A DNA stretch of 64,000 nucleotides from Poecilobothrus nobilitatus (GCA_947095535.1 OX352773.1:32633398-32697397); one strand, 5' to 3'; counted from the stretch's first letter, positions 53,422 through 64,000 are shown. Numbers and translations: made by a program. The notes: generated by a model not told the origin, from the sequence alone.

Positions 53422-56400
53422 TATATAAATAAAATAAATATATTAATATAATAAAAAGAAAATAAATGGTTTAACACTTTTTAAAAGTACAAACCAACAG
53501 GTATTACAAAGAACAAGAAATAAAAAAAATAAAAAAAAAAAAAACAAATTATACAATAAAGAGTTTGTATAACAAAATAATATAACTATATATAAAAAAA
53601 AATTTTCACAAAATATTTATATAATATGTTATGTATATATAGTTAAATCATACATAAAATAGGGCACATTATCGCTATTCGTTTTTAAGTAACAACAAAT
53701 TTTGTTTTTTTTTTTTTTTTGTTTTATTTTAGAAAATTCTAATAATATATCTACAGGGTATTACATTTTGAATTTCAATTTTTTTAAATTATATTATTTA
53801 TAAATCAAAATTTTTTTAGAAAAGTTTAAAAATCTTAACAACCAAACTTTTAAAATAACAAAATTTTAAAAACACTCAAATTTGTTTATTTTAAACTCTA
53901 TTTGCAGTGATTTTGAGTGAAAAAAAAATGTTCATTTAGATTTTCTTTTTTAATAATAAAATTCTTTAAATCATTCTTATAAATTACTAGGTAATTAAAA
54001 TCATTTTTTTTTTTTTCGAAAAATAAAAATCGTGCCAAAAAAATCAAAAACTTAAAAAAAAACTCAAAAACTTAAAAAAAAAAACAAAAATGTATGTTTT
54101 AGTAATTTAATTTTTATATACCAAATATTTAAATAAATTTTTATATCAGAAATGCATTGTATACAGTTATACACTAATAATTGGATCACACTGTTCATTA
54201 ATATTTAAATTATAAATTATATGAATATAATTTTTTATAATGATTCAATTAAATAACCAAGTCATTAGAATAAATTAGATCATATAACTCTATTGCATAC
54301 AATATTACTTAATATAAAAAATTGTAATCTTCAGAAAATTTAAATATTTATTTAATGTAAATTTAAGGTTTAACAGTGTACTATAATAGTAATATAAATG
54401 TGGGTAAAATAACATTTGGTAACTTTAAATAAAATGTTTGAAAATAGTAGAAAAAAACATGTATATATTTTTATTTGTGCAATACTATTGCATTTTTGTG
54501 GTTAAAAATTCCAATTAAAGGCTTAACATGACTCCATATCATGACAAATTCTTAATTTTCCTGTTTTTTTTTTTTTTTTTGAAGAATTATACGTTTCTAA
54601 CTTATTCTCTATTTTTTTATTTGTTTTTTTTTTTTTTTTTATTGACGAAATTTGAGCTAGTGTGTCAGTAAACTTTAGACTCTCACAACGCATCTTCAAA
54701 ATGTATGAGAATGTATTCGACTAGAATTGGTGTTAAGTTTACCTAAATTTATGCTTTCTTAGATCCATGTCTTCTTAGATCATGTAGCTAAATCTTAAAC
54801 TAATCTAAATCTAAAGAAATTAGCAAGATATTTCCTTATTTTTTCTTGTCACACTATTGAAAAATGTTAAAGGCTATTTTAATGTCTATAACAGATTTTA
54901 TTTTCATATGTCAAAAATAATTTTTAAATCACCACAGCTATAAATTAATAATCATTATTCATTATTATGTGTATGACTTTATAAAAAGAGCATAAATCAA
55001 ATCCTATTATTTATATTCTTTCCTTTTTTTTTGTAGTATTTTCTATAAAAGTTAAAGTTGAATTATCATTAAATATAAGTTTCAACCCGTTTGAAAGAAC
55101 ACTCAAAATGTAGCTCAATAAAGCACTCTAAACTAAACTTATAGAAAATGAAACTATAATAAATCAACTTTATAGGATAAAATAAGTCCATAATTTTTCA
55201 ATTCACTATTATAATAAATATTACAAAAGAATAATGAAAATTATAATACCTCTAGAATAAAATTTTTAAAATATATATACAAACATTTGGAATTGTTACT
55301 CAAACCAAAAAGTATTATTAAAAAAAAATTTACAATGAGATGACATAAACGATATAAAAATAATAGTAATACTAGATATTATTATTATTATTACAATTAC
55401 ATTTAATTTTATGTTAAAAAAGAAAAAGAAAAATTAAATATTTTCTAATCTTAAAATTACAGGTGAAAAATCTGTGTAAAACAAAATTTTTTTTTTCTTA
55501 TATAGCAATTTTTTGTTAATTTTTAACTTTTTTTCTCTAAAAAAAAAAAATTATTATCACCTTTTACTATCATAATATCACTAATATTATATAGGATTGT
55601 ACTTATTGTTGCAGTAGTTGTTATTATTTTCTATTATTATAATATCACTGAAACTTTTGGTTTTGCAACAATAAATTGCAACAATAATTTGTTGTATTAT
55701 TACATGCACTTTTGTTTTCCCCCCCTTCATAAAGATTCTATTAAAAAATATAAAGTTTTAGTACATACAATATGAAAAGTGACTTAATAAAATCATATTA
55801 TGAATTATGATAATGAAAATGATGATCATGATGATGAATCGTTTTTCTTGATTTTTTTCAAATTTTATTAAATATGAAGTGAAAAATTGATTTTTTTCTT
55901 TTTCTTAACTATTTTTGTATATGAAAATTTACCGCTAAAATAATTAAATATTACGTTAATAAGAATAGATTTTTTTTTTTTTTTTTTTTGTAAAAATTGT
56001 ATGGTAAATGTAATTATAATAAACCCATATAGGTAATTTAAATCATTTTTAATTTATTCTTTTTTTAATAAAAGTAATTTTTAAAATTTATATAATTAAA
56101 TCATATGAAAATTATTATATAAAATGATTTTCAGATTTTTTTAAATTATAATGATATATTTTTTAATTTTAATTCGAATTCAAGGTAATTCTTTTTGTTA
56201 TGTTAATAGTTCAAAATTAAAAAATATTAATAAAAATATATAAATAATAAAAATATATAATCCCAACGCAAATTTAATTTCTCAAAAAAATACTTATTTA
56301 ATGAAACTGATTTATAATATGATGATCGAAAAATCTCTTAACATTGAATTATATATTCCTTATAAATATTTTAAATAAAAATTAAGATTTTGCAGAGGAA

Positions 56401-56519
56401 CAGTCAAGTGTCAACGGACAAAAATATTAAAACACGAGATTTTAAATGTTTAAATCTATATACAATCAACCTCTTAATCTGATAGAAAATTCACCCTATA
56501 TTATATGATAGATTTAGTT

Positions 56520-57005
56520 AGAAAGTGCCTGTAGATGTACTTACACTTAGGTTCGTTGTGATAGTTTCGATTAATTTTTCTCCCAATTAAACCATTGGAA
56601 GATTATTACAAAACGGTGTAAATCGATTAAACTCACTGACAAATCGAAAAGTTTATTTTAGAAATATTTCCCCAACAACCTTTTCTTTTTAGAGCACGAG
56701 TTGGGAATTCACACAAAAAGTGAAAGATTAATTCCTTTTCATCTTTGCAACTTCTGCAAAAGTCATATGAAAGAAATTCTAACCTTCTGCCTAGACACAA
56801 CGCAAGTATTAATAAAAATCATTTACGATTTCTGAGTATATTGACTTGTTGTTGAGATCAATATTTATAGTTTATTCTAAGAACTCCCAAGATTCTGTTT
56901 TCCTCGGAGAATTTGAAGATTTGTGCCGCTTTTAGCGAGTTTATCAGCTGTATAATTGCTTAAAAAGCAACTATATGTCCGGCTATCTAGGTAGGAGATC
57001 AAAAT
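56520..57005 (-). mobile_element. I/Jockey-like LINE fossil: RNase H end and C-terminal zinc-finger region
   Basis: Antisense to the cuticle gene and inside its long intron. Reading the minus strand from about 56999, one frame gives ISYLDSRTYSCFLSNYTADK then LAKSGTNLQILRGK. This matches the C-terminal part of a retrotransposon RNase H (family pattern GNEKADELAKxG) and keeps the aspartate corresponding to the last catalytic residue. Downstream in the same orientation, at about 56670-56770, comes DFCRSCKDEKELIFHFLCEF followed by PTRALKRKGCWG. This is the CxxC...H...C segment that follows RNase H in many insect non-LTR retrotransposons (pattern CRxCxEExETxxHxLCxCPALxxxR). The two pieces are in correct order and spacing but in different frames with stops, so this is a dead 5'-truncated copy. 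Reverse transcriptase is not visible here. The clade assignment is inferred from domain order. Confidence 0.8.
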
Positions 57006-57602
57006 CTTTACCCAGTTCTATATTAAATAAAATATCACTATTTCAAAAAAAAATTTTAACGGTCTTAAAATGAACTGAATTTTTCCAGTAAAATAAAAAA
57101 AATTTTGCTTAATTAGAAATAAATAGAAATAAGTATTAGTCTTTTGATTTGATTTTGCATTTCTCAAAATCTGCATTAATAAAATTTTATAATTTTTTTT
57201 ACATATTTAATTTTGCTTTTTAAAGTTTTTTGTTTAATTTAAAGAACAAATCATTTTTATTATAATATGATCTAACAATTATATTTTGTTCTTAATTTAA
57301 GCTTTATAAAATACTTAATTTATCATAATCATATTGATACTGTTGTTAATCAATTTAAATCAATCTAAATTTTATCTACTCATCTTACAAATTATTCAAA
57401 TTAAATTTCATACATTTAATTAAGATATAGATAGAGATTTTACTTTATTATTCACCTTAATGGTAATAATAAGTTTATCGGACGTTTTCCTTTCGGATGT
57501 CGACCATCTATTTAATTACGTTATTCATTTACATAAAAAAAAAATTAATTAAAGATTGATAAATTACTTATTATTTTTCGTTGTTTTCTTCTATGATTGT
57601 AG

Positions 57603-57689
57603 CCAGCATTAAAACCACCAGGACAACCAAAAAGACCACCATCACCACCAGGCCCACCAAGACAACCACCACGAGGAGAACCTGGACCA
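57603..57689 (+). CDS. Cuticular protein gene, proline-rich exon
   Basis: A small exon of 87 nt (29 codons), phase 0 at both ends, between an acceptor TGATTGTAG (ending 57602) and a donor GTAAAA at 57690. It reads PALKPPGQPKRPPSPPGPPR then QPPRGEPGP: 14 of 29 residues are Pro, with five Lys/Arg and no hydrophobic core. It is a linker between the YLPP region and the chitin-binding domain, and such low-complexity Pro/Gly linkers are typical of flexible cuticle proteins. Thirteen of the fourteen proline codons are CCA, in line with the A/T-ending codon bias of the other exons. Because the exon is symmetric, skipping it would keep the frame, so an isoform with a shorter linker is possible in principle. 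Other frames across it, on either strand, are shadows. Confidence 0.86.
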
Positions 57690-57884
57690 GTAAAATATTT
57701 ATAAAACTTTTCTTTTCATTTTTCATTTTCTTTTTTTTTTTTTGTTTTCTTCTTTTCATTTTATTTTTATTATTTTTTTTTTTCATTTTTATACAAATAT
57801 TTTAATATTATTAATAATTTTTTTTTTTTTTTATTTTTTTGCTTATTTCCCAAAAACAAAAAAAAAAAAAAAAACATTTTTTAG
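57690..57884 (+). other. Short phase-0 intron of the cuticle gene
   Basis: A 195-bp intron from GTAAAA to TTTTTTAG, almost entirely T/A runs. It separates the proline-rich linker exon from the exon that carries the whole chitin-binding domain. Confidence 0.85.
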
Positions 57885-58160
57885 GATCATGTTCATATGC
57901 CTGGAATGCCATTTGATTTCGAATATGCTGTAAATGATATACCATCATCAAATGATTATTCACATAAAGCAAATAGTGATGGTGATGTAACACGTGGTGA
58001 ATATCGTGTCCAATTACCAGATGGTAGAACACAAGTTGTACGTTATACAGCTGATTGGAAAACTGGCTATCATGCTGAAGTATCATATGAAGGAGAACCA
58101 CAATTTCCAACTGGACCAGGACCACAAAGAGGTGGTGGAGGTGGTGGTTATAAATATTAA
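57885..58160 (+). CDS. Cuticular protein gene, last exon: RR-2 chitin-binding domain and Gly-rich end
   Basis: The terminal coding exon of 91 codons plus TAA, entered in phase 0 after TTTTTTAG. It begins DHVHMPGMPFDFEYAVNDIP and contains a complete Rebers-Riddiford (Chitin_bind_4) domain: YAVND...DYSHKANSDGDVTRGEYRV, then QLPDGRTQVVRYTADWKTGY and HAEVSYEGE. The signature elements G-x-Y, PDGRxQxVxYxAD and GYxAxV are all present, and the DGDV block makes it RR-2-like, the form usual in hard cuticle and pro-resilin-type proteins. In this family the aromatic residues line a beta-sheet face that binds chitin. The tail is PTGPGP, then a Gly run and YKY. In Drosophila the closest match I recall is a pro-resilin-like CPR protein such as Cpr50Cb, but that is from memory. 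Together with the two upstream exons the visible protein is 160 residues, a normal size for the family once a short first exon is added. Confidence 0.95.
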   Translation, partial: DHVHMPGMPFDFEYAVNDIPSSNDYSHKANSDGDVTRGEYRVQLPDGRTQVVRYTADWKTGYHAEVSYEGEPQFPTGPGPQRGGGGGGYKY

Positions 58161-58228
58161 GTGATGAAAATTATAAATAATTGAAAAGAAAAAAATGTTT
58201 TTGTTGTAAAAAAAGAAAATGATAAAAA

Positions 58229-58369
58229 AATAAAACACATTATATAAAAAAAAACTTACACTCTAAACATATTTATATATATATATATATATACATATAA
58301 ATACAAATTAATTTAATTTAATTTATTTTTTTCTCTGAAAGTCATTAGGAAAAAAAAAAAATAAATAAA
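58229..58369 (+). terminator. Candidate polyadenylation signals of the cuticle gene
   Basis: The first AATAAA after the stop codon is at 58229-58234, about 70 bp downstream. Further AATAAA hexamers occur at 58360-58365 and 58364-58369. In sequence this AT-rich the hexamer arises often by chance, so which signal is used cannot be told from the sequence. Confidence 0.4.
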
Positions 58370-59740
58370 ACTTAACAAGAACCTTTTATAAATATTAAAA
58401 TATTTATGATAAATGAAAAATAAGAAATAAATCCAAACTGTCATTGAATTTTCCTCCCAATTTTCATCTGGATTTTATAAAAATTACAAATAATTTTTCA
58501 TATATTTTTTTTTTAGTTTTTTATTTTTTTTTTATTTATTGTTTTTATTTTTTTTTTTTTCTGCTCTAAAATTATATAATTTTTCTCTATTTTATTAAAA
58601 TTTATTATATATTATCTCCTTTTGTATACAAAAATTGTTTATATACTTTTGTTTATATACATTTTATATCAAAAAAAAAACTTACAGTAATAACATTAAT
58701 AATGTTTAATATTATAATGATTAATTTCCAAGAAGTAGAAAATTAAATAAAAACTGAAAATACAAAACACTACACTTAACTATATACGTATTACACTAAG
58801 AAAAAAAAAATAAAAAAAAAATAAACAGAAATTATAAAAATTATTATAAAAAAAATGGAGGATGAAAATGACGACGATTTATGTTCTAGAATGTAATATG
58901 ATAAGAATGGTCGAGTCTTATATTTTCATTTTGTTTTTAAATAAATTTTGTAACATAAGATCAAAATATAAACCAAGCGACCAAACCAAACAACCAACAT
59001 GAGCCAGTCAGTAAAATTATAACAACAACAACAACTATAAGTTATTTGTTTTTTTTTTTTTTTTTTTCCTCCAGTTCCTTCAACTTTTAGCTACATTTAT
59101 ACTCTTTTTCTATATAACTATTACTTTATTTTTATTTATGTATGTATATGTATAATGATGTAAATATAAGTATCTTTTTTTTTATGTAGAATTTATGTAC
59201 TAATAGACTATGAGAATATGGTAATAATAAAAAAAAAAAAAAAAGAAATTTAAATAAAAAAAAAAAATTGTAAAAAAATAAAAATAAGTACAAGATAAAA
59301 TGAATTTGTTTTTAATTTTTTTATCCTTTTTTTAATCCCAGTCCTTTCTTAGAGTTTTATTTTCAGAAATAATTATTTTAAATCTCTTTTTTTTGTTTTT
59401 TTTGTTTTCTAGAAAATTATCTTAGAAATTTCTTAGACTGAAAAATGTAAATGTTTATTTTATATATATATATTTTTTTTTTATTTTTTAGTATAGAATT
59501 TATGGTTTATATTTACACTTACAACACTTTTCTTGAGAATATGAAATAAAATCTTAAAATGGACAAAGAAACAAAAATTTTTTTTAATATTTTTCTTTTT
59601 ATTTTAAACTTTAATTAATGGGTTTTTATATTTTTTTCAAAGGAAGTGGTTTGGTTAATTATTTGGTTTAGATGATTGTTCCTTTGAATTCTGTTTTAGA
59701 GACAAATAGTATAGAAAAAGATATCGTTTTGATACCATGC
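58370..59740. other. AT-rich sequence downstream of the cuticle gene
   Basis: May include a longer 3' UTR but shows no further coding sequence. Contents are T and A runs and short AT dinucleotide tracts. No other gene or recognised repeat before the hairpin at 59741. Confidence 0.6.
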
Positions 59741-59771
59741 ACTCGTATATTTGGTTGTCAAATATACGAGT
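59741..59771. repeat. Perfect 13-bp hairpin
   Basis: ACTCGTATATTTG at 59741-59753 and CAAATATACGAGT at 59759-59771 are exact complements around a 5-base loop GTTGT. It lies about 50-100 bp beyond the pol C-terminus of the minus-strand LINE fossil, on that element's 3' side, so it may be a 3'-UTR stem-loop of the element. Confidence 0.6.
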
Positions 59772-59819
59772 ATTCAATAATGAGCCCCTAAAGTTTAAAA
59801 ATAAAATTATTTACCCTAT

Positions 59820-60190
59820 TTTAATTCATTTATATCTGTGAAAGTAGGGAAGCGCCAAATTTTTAGTCTGATTTTAGCTAGATCCGAGCATTCGCAGAAA
59901 AAGTAATGAAAAGTCTTTAGTCACTTTGGTCACTTCCTTACCCTTCCACTTCGCTTTTGCCTTGCAATGAAAATGTTCTTAAAGGTCAATTTTGAAAGAA
60001 GAAAGTTTGTTGTGAACGACACCAAATCCCTTGGCATTGTCCATATAATGGTATCGTGCCTGTACAGTCTACTCGTCAAAGATCTATAGAAGTTTTTTGA
60101 CACTGCACGCTTTATTACATTTGATGTTTAAGTATATAGGTAGCAGATGAAGCAAGTGGCTGTGGTAGAAGCTTCTTAAAACGAATATGA
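59820..60190 (-). mobile_element. LINE pol C-terminus fossil
   Basis: On the minus strand near 59840-59905 one frame reads HYFFCECSDLAKIRLKIWRF followed by PTFTD. This corresponds to the family pattern HxLCECPALAxIRxxIxG at the C-terminal end of insect I/Jockey/R1-type non-LTR retrotransposon pol. The same orientation upstream, at about 59940-60110, gives IKRAVSKNFYRSLTSRLYRH then DTIIWTMPRDLVSFTTNFLL. This region has the right position for the linker between RNase H and the zinc-finger segment, although a stop interrupts it. The first CxxC pair is lost. It belongs to the same general type as the fossil at 56520-57005 but is a separate insertion, since the domains here would need RNase H at higher coordinates. 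Family level is inferred, not searched. Confidence 0.66.
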
Positions 60191-60889
60191 ACAAAAGAAA
60201 TGAGTATCTGCAATGAGAAAATTATGTTGGAATATCATATGTAAGTAATTAAATTAAAGTTCAACAATCAAATATTTGTGCTATTTGAAATATCTCAAAA
60301 CAATCTACTCTAAACTGCTACTTCTCTTTATTAAATTCAAAATTACACTTCTTCTTCATATTTTTATTAAATTTATATGCTAATGTATACAATACATCTT
60401 ATATATAAGCTGAAACAGTTCTTTGTTTTATTTTACTACTCCAATTACCAACTATTATGAGATAAACATGATGATAATGACTTATCTTAATTATTTTTTT
60501 TTATTGTTATATCCTTATTTGAATACCAGGATATCATTCCATATTTATTTATAATAAGATTTTTTTTTATTATAAATATTTTTTTTTAACTGTAAATAAG
60601 AAAATTTACCAAATTCATTTCTTATTATTATAAAGAAAAACCGCAACACTAAAACTGCATGTAAGAATTGAAATCTCTTGAACCAAAAGACCCCAACAAT
60701 AATAAACTGTAAAACGATAGTGGTTTCTGTTTTTATTCTCTTAATATTAATAAACATGATAATAAATTTAGCATGGAAATTTAATTGAATAAAAAATGGA
60801 AAACTTAAAAATTGTGTTAAACATTTAAATGGATTATATTAGCTTCCTTTAATTTTAATTTTTGCTGAATGAAACTGTTCAAGAAAATA

Positions 60890-61100
60890 TTTAGTCTATG
60901 AAATCTTAAGGTTGTTAGCTGTTTGGATCAGTGTGCCAAAACTGTTTTTCAAAAGAAGCTTAATTAAAGCTTTTAATGGACTAGAAAAATTGCTTCCCTC
61001 TATGACTGTAGCTGAAGCCCTGATTAGAACCCTTGTATTGAAAACATATTATAGTAGTCCTAGTATTGAAAACATATTATGTAAATCCAATTGCTCTTAA
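60890..61100 (+). mobile_element. Possible LINE fragment, post-reverse-transcriptase region
   Basis: A plus-strand open frame from about 60897 to the TAA at 61100 reads ILRLLAVWISVPKLFFKRSL, IKAFNGLEKLLPSMTVAEAL and IRTLVLKTYYSSPS. Its order of features resembles the segment between reverse transcriptase and RNase H in R1/I-like LINEs: xQRLAxxxITGA, then ALxxLLxLxPL, then xIRxxALKTAYRL. Similarity is partial and spacing is stretched, so this is tentative. Orientation is opposite to the neighbouring fossil at 59820-60190. A short duplication containing TATTGAAAACATATTAT lies near its end. Confidence 0.38.
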
Positions 61101-61599
61101 TTTGGGAATAAATCAAAAGAGAACGAGAGAAACTGAATGAAAGCTTTCTGTACAAGCGAAACAGGATATTTCTGAAAGCTAAATATAATAAACTAAAAAT
61201 CCCATTGTGATAAATATATAAAAAATTTTATTTTTTTATTAATATCTTTCTTTTAACAGATGTCAGTCGATTTTTTTCGGTTCTATTACCTAAATTTGAA
61301 ATACTTTTATCAGTTTCAAAAATTGTTTACTTAAGAGAATTTATGGATATCCAGCAATTGTATAATAAATCATGAGTAAAATGTTATTTGTTAAAATTTA
61401 TATTATTTTTGGGAATACGGAAAAATTTTTAAAAACAAGATTTTTTTTAAATTTTTTTCACTTTCAAATTACATACGTTTCATTTTTTTTTGAATTGTAC
61501 ACTCAAATTTAACATTTAAAAAATGTGAAATTTTTGAAAAGTTTTACCCAAAACATAATGAAAACTTTAGATATCTATCGTTAATTCTGTATGCCTGTA

Positions 61600-61935
61600 A
61601 TAGAAAATTCATATTTATTAAATGCTTCACCAACTGAAATAATTTATTTAAAAATTTTTTTATATTCTTGATCGGAAGGTTCGATTCGAATTGAATTTAT
61701 AAACAGTGTTGAATTTACTCCAAATATAATATATTTATAAAATGTTTTATGAGCAACTCCAGCATCTCCTCTTAAGATTTAACTTTTCATTTCTTAATCA
61801 AACTCGGCACGACATTCATCATTATATCACTCAACAATTTGGTTTTCATCCATAATAAACGAAAGTCTAACTTAAAGTCTTTGCAAATCAACATCTGAAT
61901 CATCACCAATTATAATAGAAAGTTGATAAAAAAAA
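61600..61935 (-). pseudogene. Decayed reading frame of unknown family
   Basis: On the minus strand a single frame keeps coding-like composition for over 100 codons despite about half a dozen stops. Segments are YQLSIIIGDDSDVDLQRL, VRLSFIMDENQIVE, YNDECRAEFD, ILRGDAGVAHKTFYKYIIFG, VNSTLFINSIRIEPSDQE and IISVGEAFNKYEFSITGIQN. The richness in Asp, Glu, Gly and Val contrasts with chance frames here. All interruptions are simple stop codons with no frame shift, so decay may be fairly recent, or the frame may be accidental. No domain is recognised; a transposon-encoded protein is the most likely source. Confidence 0.3.
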
Positions 61936-64000
61936 ATAAATGAGCTTTCAAAATGATAAAAAAATTAATTCTTATTAATGCTTTGAAAAAGCAATCAAAT
62001 AAATTATGTTCTTTATTTAACAAAGTGCATTAATGAAAAAAATTTAGAACAAAAGAAAAATTCCGAAATATTGTAATAACTTGTATAATGTTCCCTGAAT
62101 GATTTATTCAATACATCATCATGATCTAATGTCTTTGATTTTTATTAAATAAATCCATCAGCACCCATAACCATAAAGATTTGAAAACTGAATTTTATAA
62201 TTGATACTAATAACTATAATTCATTACTTTACATTTTTTTTTGGTATAAAATATTTAGCTATGGGTGTTGATGAATTTAGTTAGTTTAGAATTTAATGAT
62301 TTTTACTAACAAAAGCGTTTAGTGACACTAATTTTTTCAATTATTATACATTAGCGAGTCTTACAATATCTTAAGAATTACAATATTTTGAAAAGGATCA
62401 CCATTGATTCTCAAAATCTAAATAAACAATATTGTTCAACTTTGAAAAGTAATTTGAAGTAATTTTTTTGTAGGGAATTTCAATTTCCTATTTTAATTAA
62501 TAGAATCTGCACTCCAACGGTTAATAAGCCACTTGCTTAACCGCTAGGAAATTAAAAAACAAATGCTATACAATTCATAAATATTGCATACTTTTAGGTT
62601 TTATTTACACTTATATCAATTCATTTTTTTTTTTTCTATTTCAATACTTTGAGCATTTAATTATATAAATATAAAATTAATTAATTTTTTGGAATTTATT
62701 ATTAATATCTAAAAGAAAAAAAAAATTAATTATAAGATTCATTTTTAAAAAGTCATTGCTCTGTAAAAAATTCATTGCTATTTAAACTAATCAAACCAAC
62801 ACAATTCATGTTGTAATGCTATTAATTTTTTTTATTTTTTGTTTTTTTATTTATTTATTTATACACTGTTTCGTATTCATTTTTTCGTTCTTTCATATTC
62901 TTGTTTAAATACACTTTTTTATTTCTACTTAAGTGAAAAATGTTAAAAGTGTAATCTCTAGAAATTAATTTTAATATCAAACACTAATGGTTTAAACATA
63001 TACATATACATATCTAATTGTACATAAATTTATATATATATATATATATACATACATACTATATTTAATGTCTGACCAGATTTACTTGTATTTATAGCCA
63101 GTCTAGGTCTTTAGTTCATAAAATTAATTATTGCTATTTGTGTTGTTGAAGATTTTTTTTGTTTTATATTTTAATTTTTTGCTGTTCCACCCTATTTTCA
63201 TTTTCGTTTTTAATCCTTGAACTCAAGAAATGTACCGAGTTAATATCATAAATAAGGTTATATTTATTAACAAAAAATAAAAATAAAAAAATAGAAAATT
63301 TTGAATAAAATAAATGCAAAAGAATTGTGTTAAGAATTTATAATGATTTAAAACTTATACAACAATGATAACCACATTTAAATGGACCTTAATAGAACAA
63401 TTTAAATGTATCAACATTTATGGAAGGCTTTTTTCAAAAAAAAATTAATGATTCATCAGATAATAACAAAACTAAAAAATTATTTTAAATAAAAAAACAT
63501 GCGTAATTTGTTTATACTACATTAAGACATCCTTAAGAAAATAACGCCTAAAATACAAAACTGTTTTAATCCTTCACTTAAGTCCTTAATAACTATGTAT
63601 TAAACTTTACAAAAATGGTTTTAATTCTTCACTTGGATGCTTATAATAACTGTATCATTGACTTTTACTTTAATATCACAACACATATTAACATTTTGAT
63701 TCTTCGGCAGTACAATTTTTTGTTTTCTTTCTTTTAAATTTTTCGTTTTTAAGTTCCACATATTTTTTCTATTTCCATCCCATTTTATTCCACCATTTGA
63801 TTGCTGTACTTTATTTTTTTTTTTAATTTTTAAAAAGAAAGAAAAAAGTTAGCAATATTTTCTTCATTTCATCCTAAAAAGTAACTTTTTGTTTTTAGGA
63901 TTTCATATTCTTATGTATCCTTTTTTAAAACTTTCGCAGTTGATTAATTAATTAAAAAAAAAAACGAAAAAGATTTTATGAGGATTTTTATATAATTTTT
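61936..64000. other. AT-rich non-coding stretch
   Basis: No gene supported to the end of the window. It contains an AT run at about 63031-63050 and, listed separately, a tRNA-like scrap at 62482-62553. Confidence 0.6.
62482..62553 (-). mobile_element. Possible tRNA-like scrap bounded by 9-bp inverted repeats
   Basis: On the minus strand the segment CCTAGCGGTTAAGCAAGTGG resembles the D-arm/A-box part of a serine- or leucine-type tRNA, and a weak B-box-like GTTGGAGTGC follows. AATTTCCTA at 62482-62490 is the exact complement of TAGGAAATT at 62545-62553, bounding the segment. It is not a functional tRNA. It may be a truncated SINE or a small foldback. Confidence 0.28.

Larger units (their letters stand above)
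48083..57602 (+). other. Long phase-0 intron of the cuticle gene
   Basis: A 9,520-bp intron between GTAAGT at 48083 and the acceptor ending at 57602 (TTCTATGATTGTAG). It is AT-rich and contains simple runs (AT repeat at about 53391-53415), a less AT-rich island at 48593-48790, a double hairpin at 52539-52645 and an antisense LINE fossil at 56520-57005. Open frames inside it, such as those at 49608-49953 on both strands, are A/T-run noise. Large introns near the 5' end are common in insect genes and can hold enhancers, but no specific regulatory site can be named from the sequence. Confidence 0.82.

Noticed and set aside
52451..53765. ACAGGGTGTTTT at about 52456 and ACAGGGTATTAC at about 53753, considered as ends of one DNA transposon
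   Set aside because: The two words are in direct, not inverted, orientation and the enclosed sequence shows no element.
57581..57805. Thr-rich 74-codon plus-strand frame and a minus-strand Val-rich frame across the proline exon
   Set aside because: Shadow frames of the CCA-rich exon 57603-57689. The exon's own frame is fixed by phase agreement with both neighbouring exons.
57811..58125. 104-codon minus-strand frame opposite the RR-2 exon
   Set aside because: Antisense shadow of a codon-biased coding exon, and it ends in a Phe/Lys run from the intron.
1..64000. CRISPR arrays, operons, rRNA genes, functional tRNA genes, origins
   Set aside because: None is present. Repeats are tandem or dispersed eukaryotic types, and the only tRNA-like sequences are SINE heads without a complete cloverleaf.

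Overview
This window looks like insect nuclear DNA, most likely from a fly (Diptera). By eye it is roughly four fifths A+T, with homopolymer A/T runs and AT microsatellites throughout. It has spliceosomal introns, a cuticular-protein gene of the Rebers-Riddiford (RR) family, tRNA-derived SINEs with RNA polymerase III boxes, and fossils of hAT and LINE elements. Nothing is bacterial: there are no operons, no CRISPR and no rRNA. Nearly all long open frames are chance frames through A/T runs.

Only one host gene can be supported. It is a plus-strand structural cuticle protein whose last three coding exons lie at 47963-48082, 57603-57689 and 57885-58160. All three exons are in phase 0 and join into one frame of 160 residues: the end of a signal peptide, a YLPP-containing N-terminus, a 29-residue exon that is about half proline, and an RR-2 type chitin-binding domain with a Gly-rich tail ending YKY. 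Introns of about 9.5 kb and 195 bp separate them. The first exon, with the start codon, could not be placed; it lies upstream in the window or beyond it.

The rest is intergenic or intronic DNA with decayed mobile elements. A tRNA-derived SINE family is present at 3043-3228 (+, with target-site duplication), 12394-12550 (+, degraded) and 47151-47339 (-). A hAT transposase fossil lies at 8086-8535 (-). C-terminal pol pieces of I/Jockey-like LINEs lie at 56520-57005 (-, inside the second visible intron) and 59820-60190 (-), with a weaker piece at 60890-61100 (+). The most structured non-coding object is a 1.1-kb element at 41285-42429 with 13-bp terminal inverted repeats and six copies of a 142-bp tandem unit. 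Smaller items are a 29-bp minisatellite at 6562, a cluster of ACTTATG(N)CAT words at 10310-10925, several perfect or near-perfect hairpins, and a 44-nt exon-like island at 10110-10153.

No previously undescribed functional system is evident. The items most worth follow-up are the 142-bp-repeat TIR element, the SINE family, the candidate micro-exon, and two decayed reading frames of unknown family near 37.1 kb and 61.6-61.9 kb.
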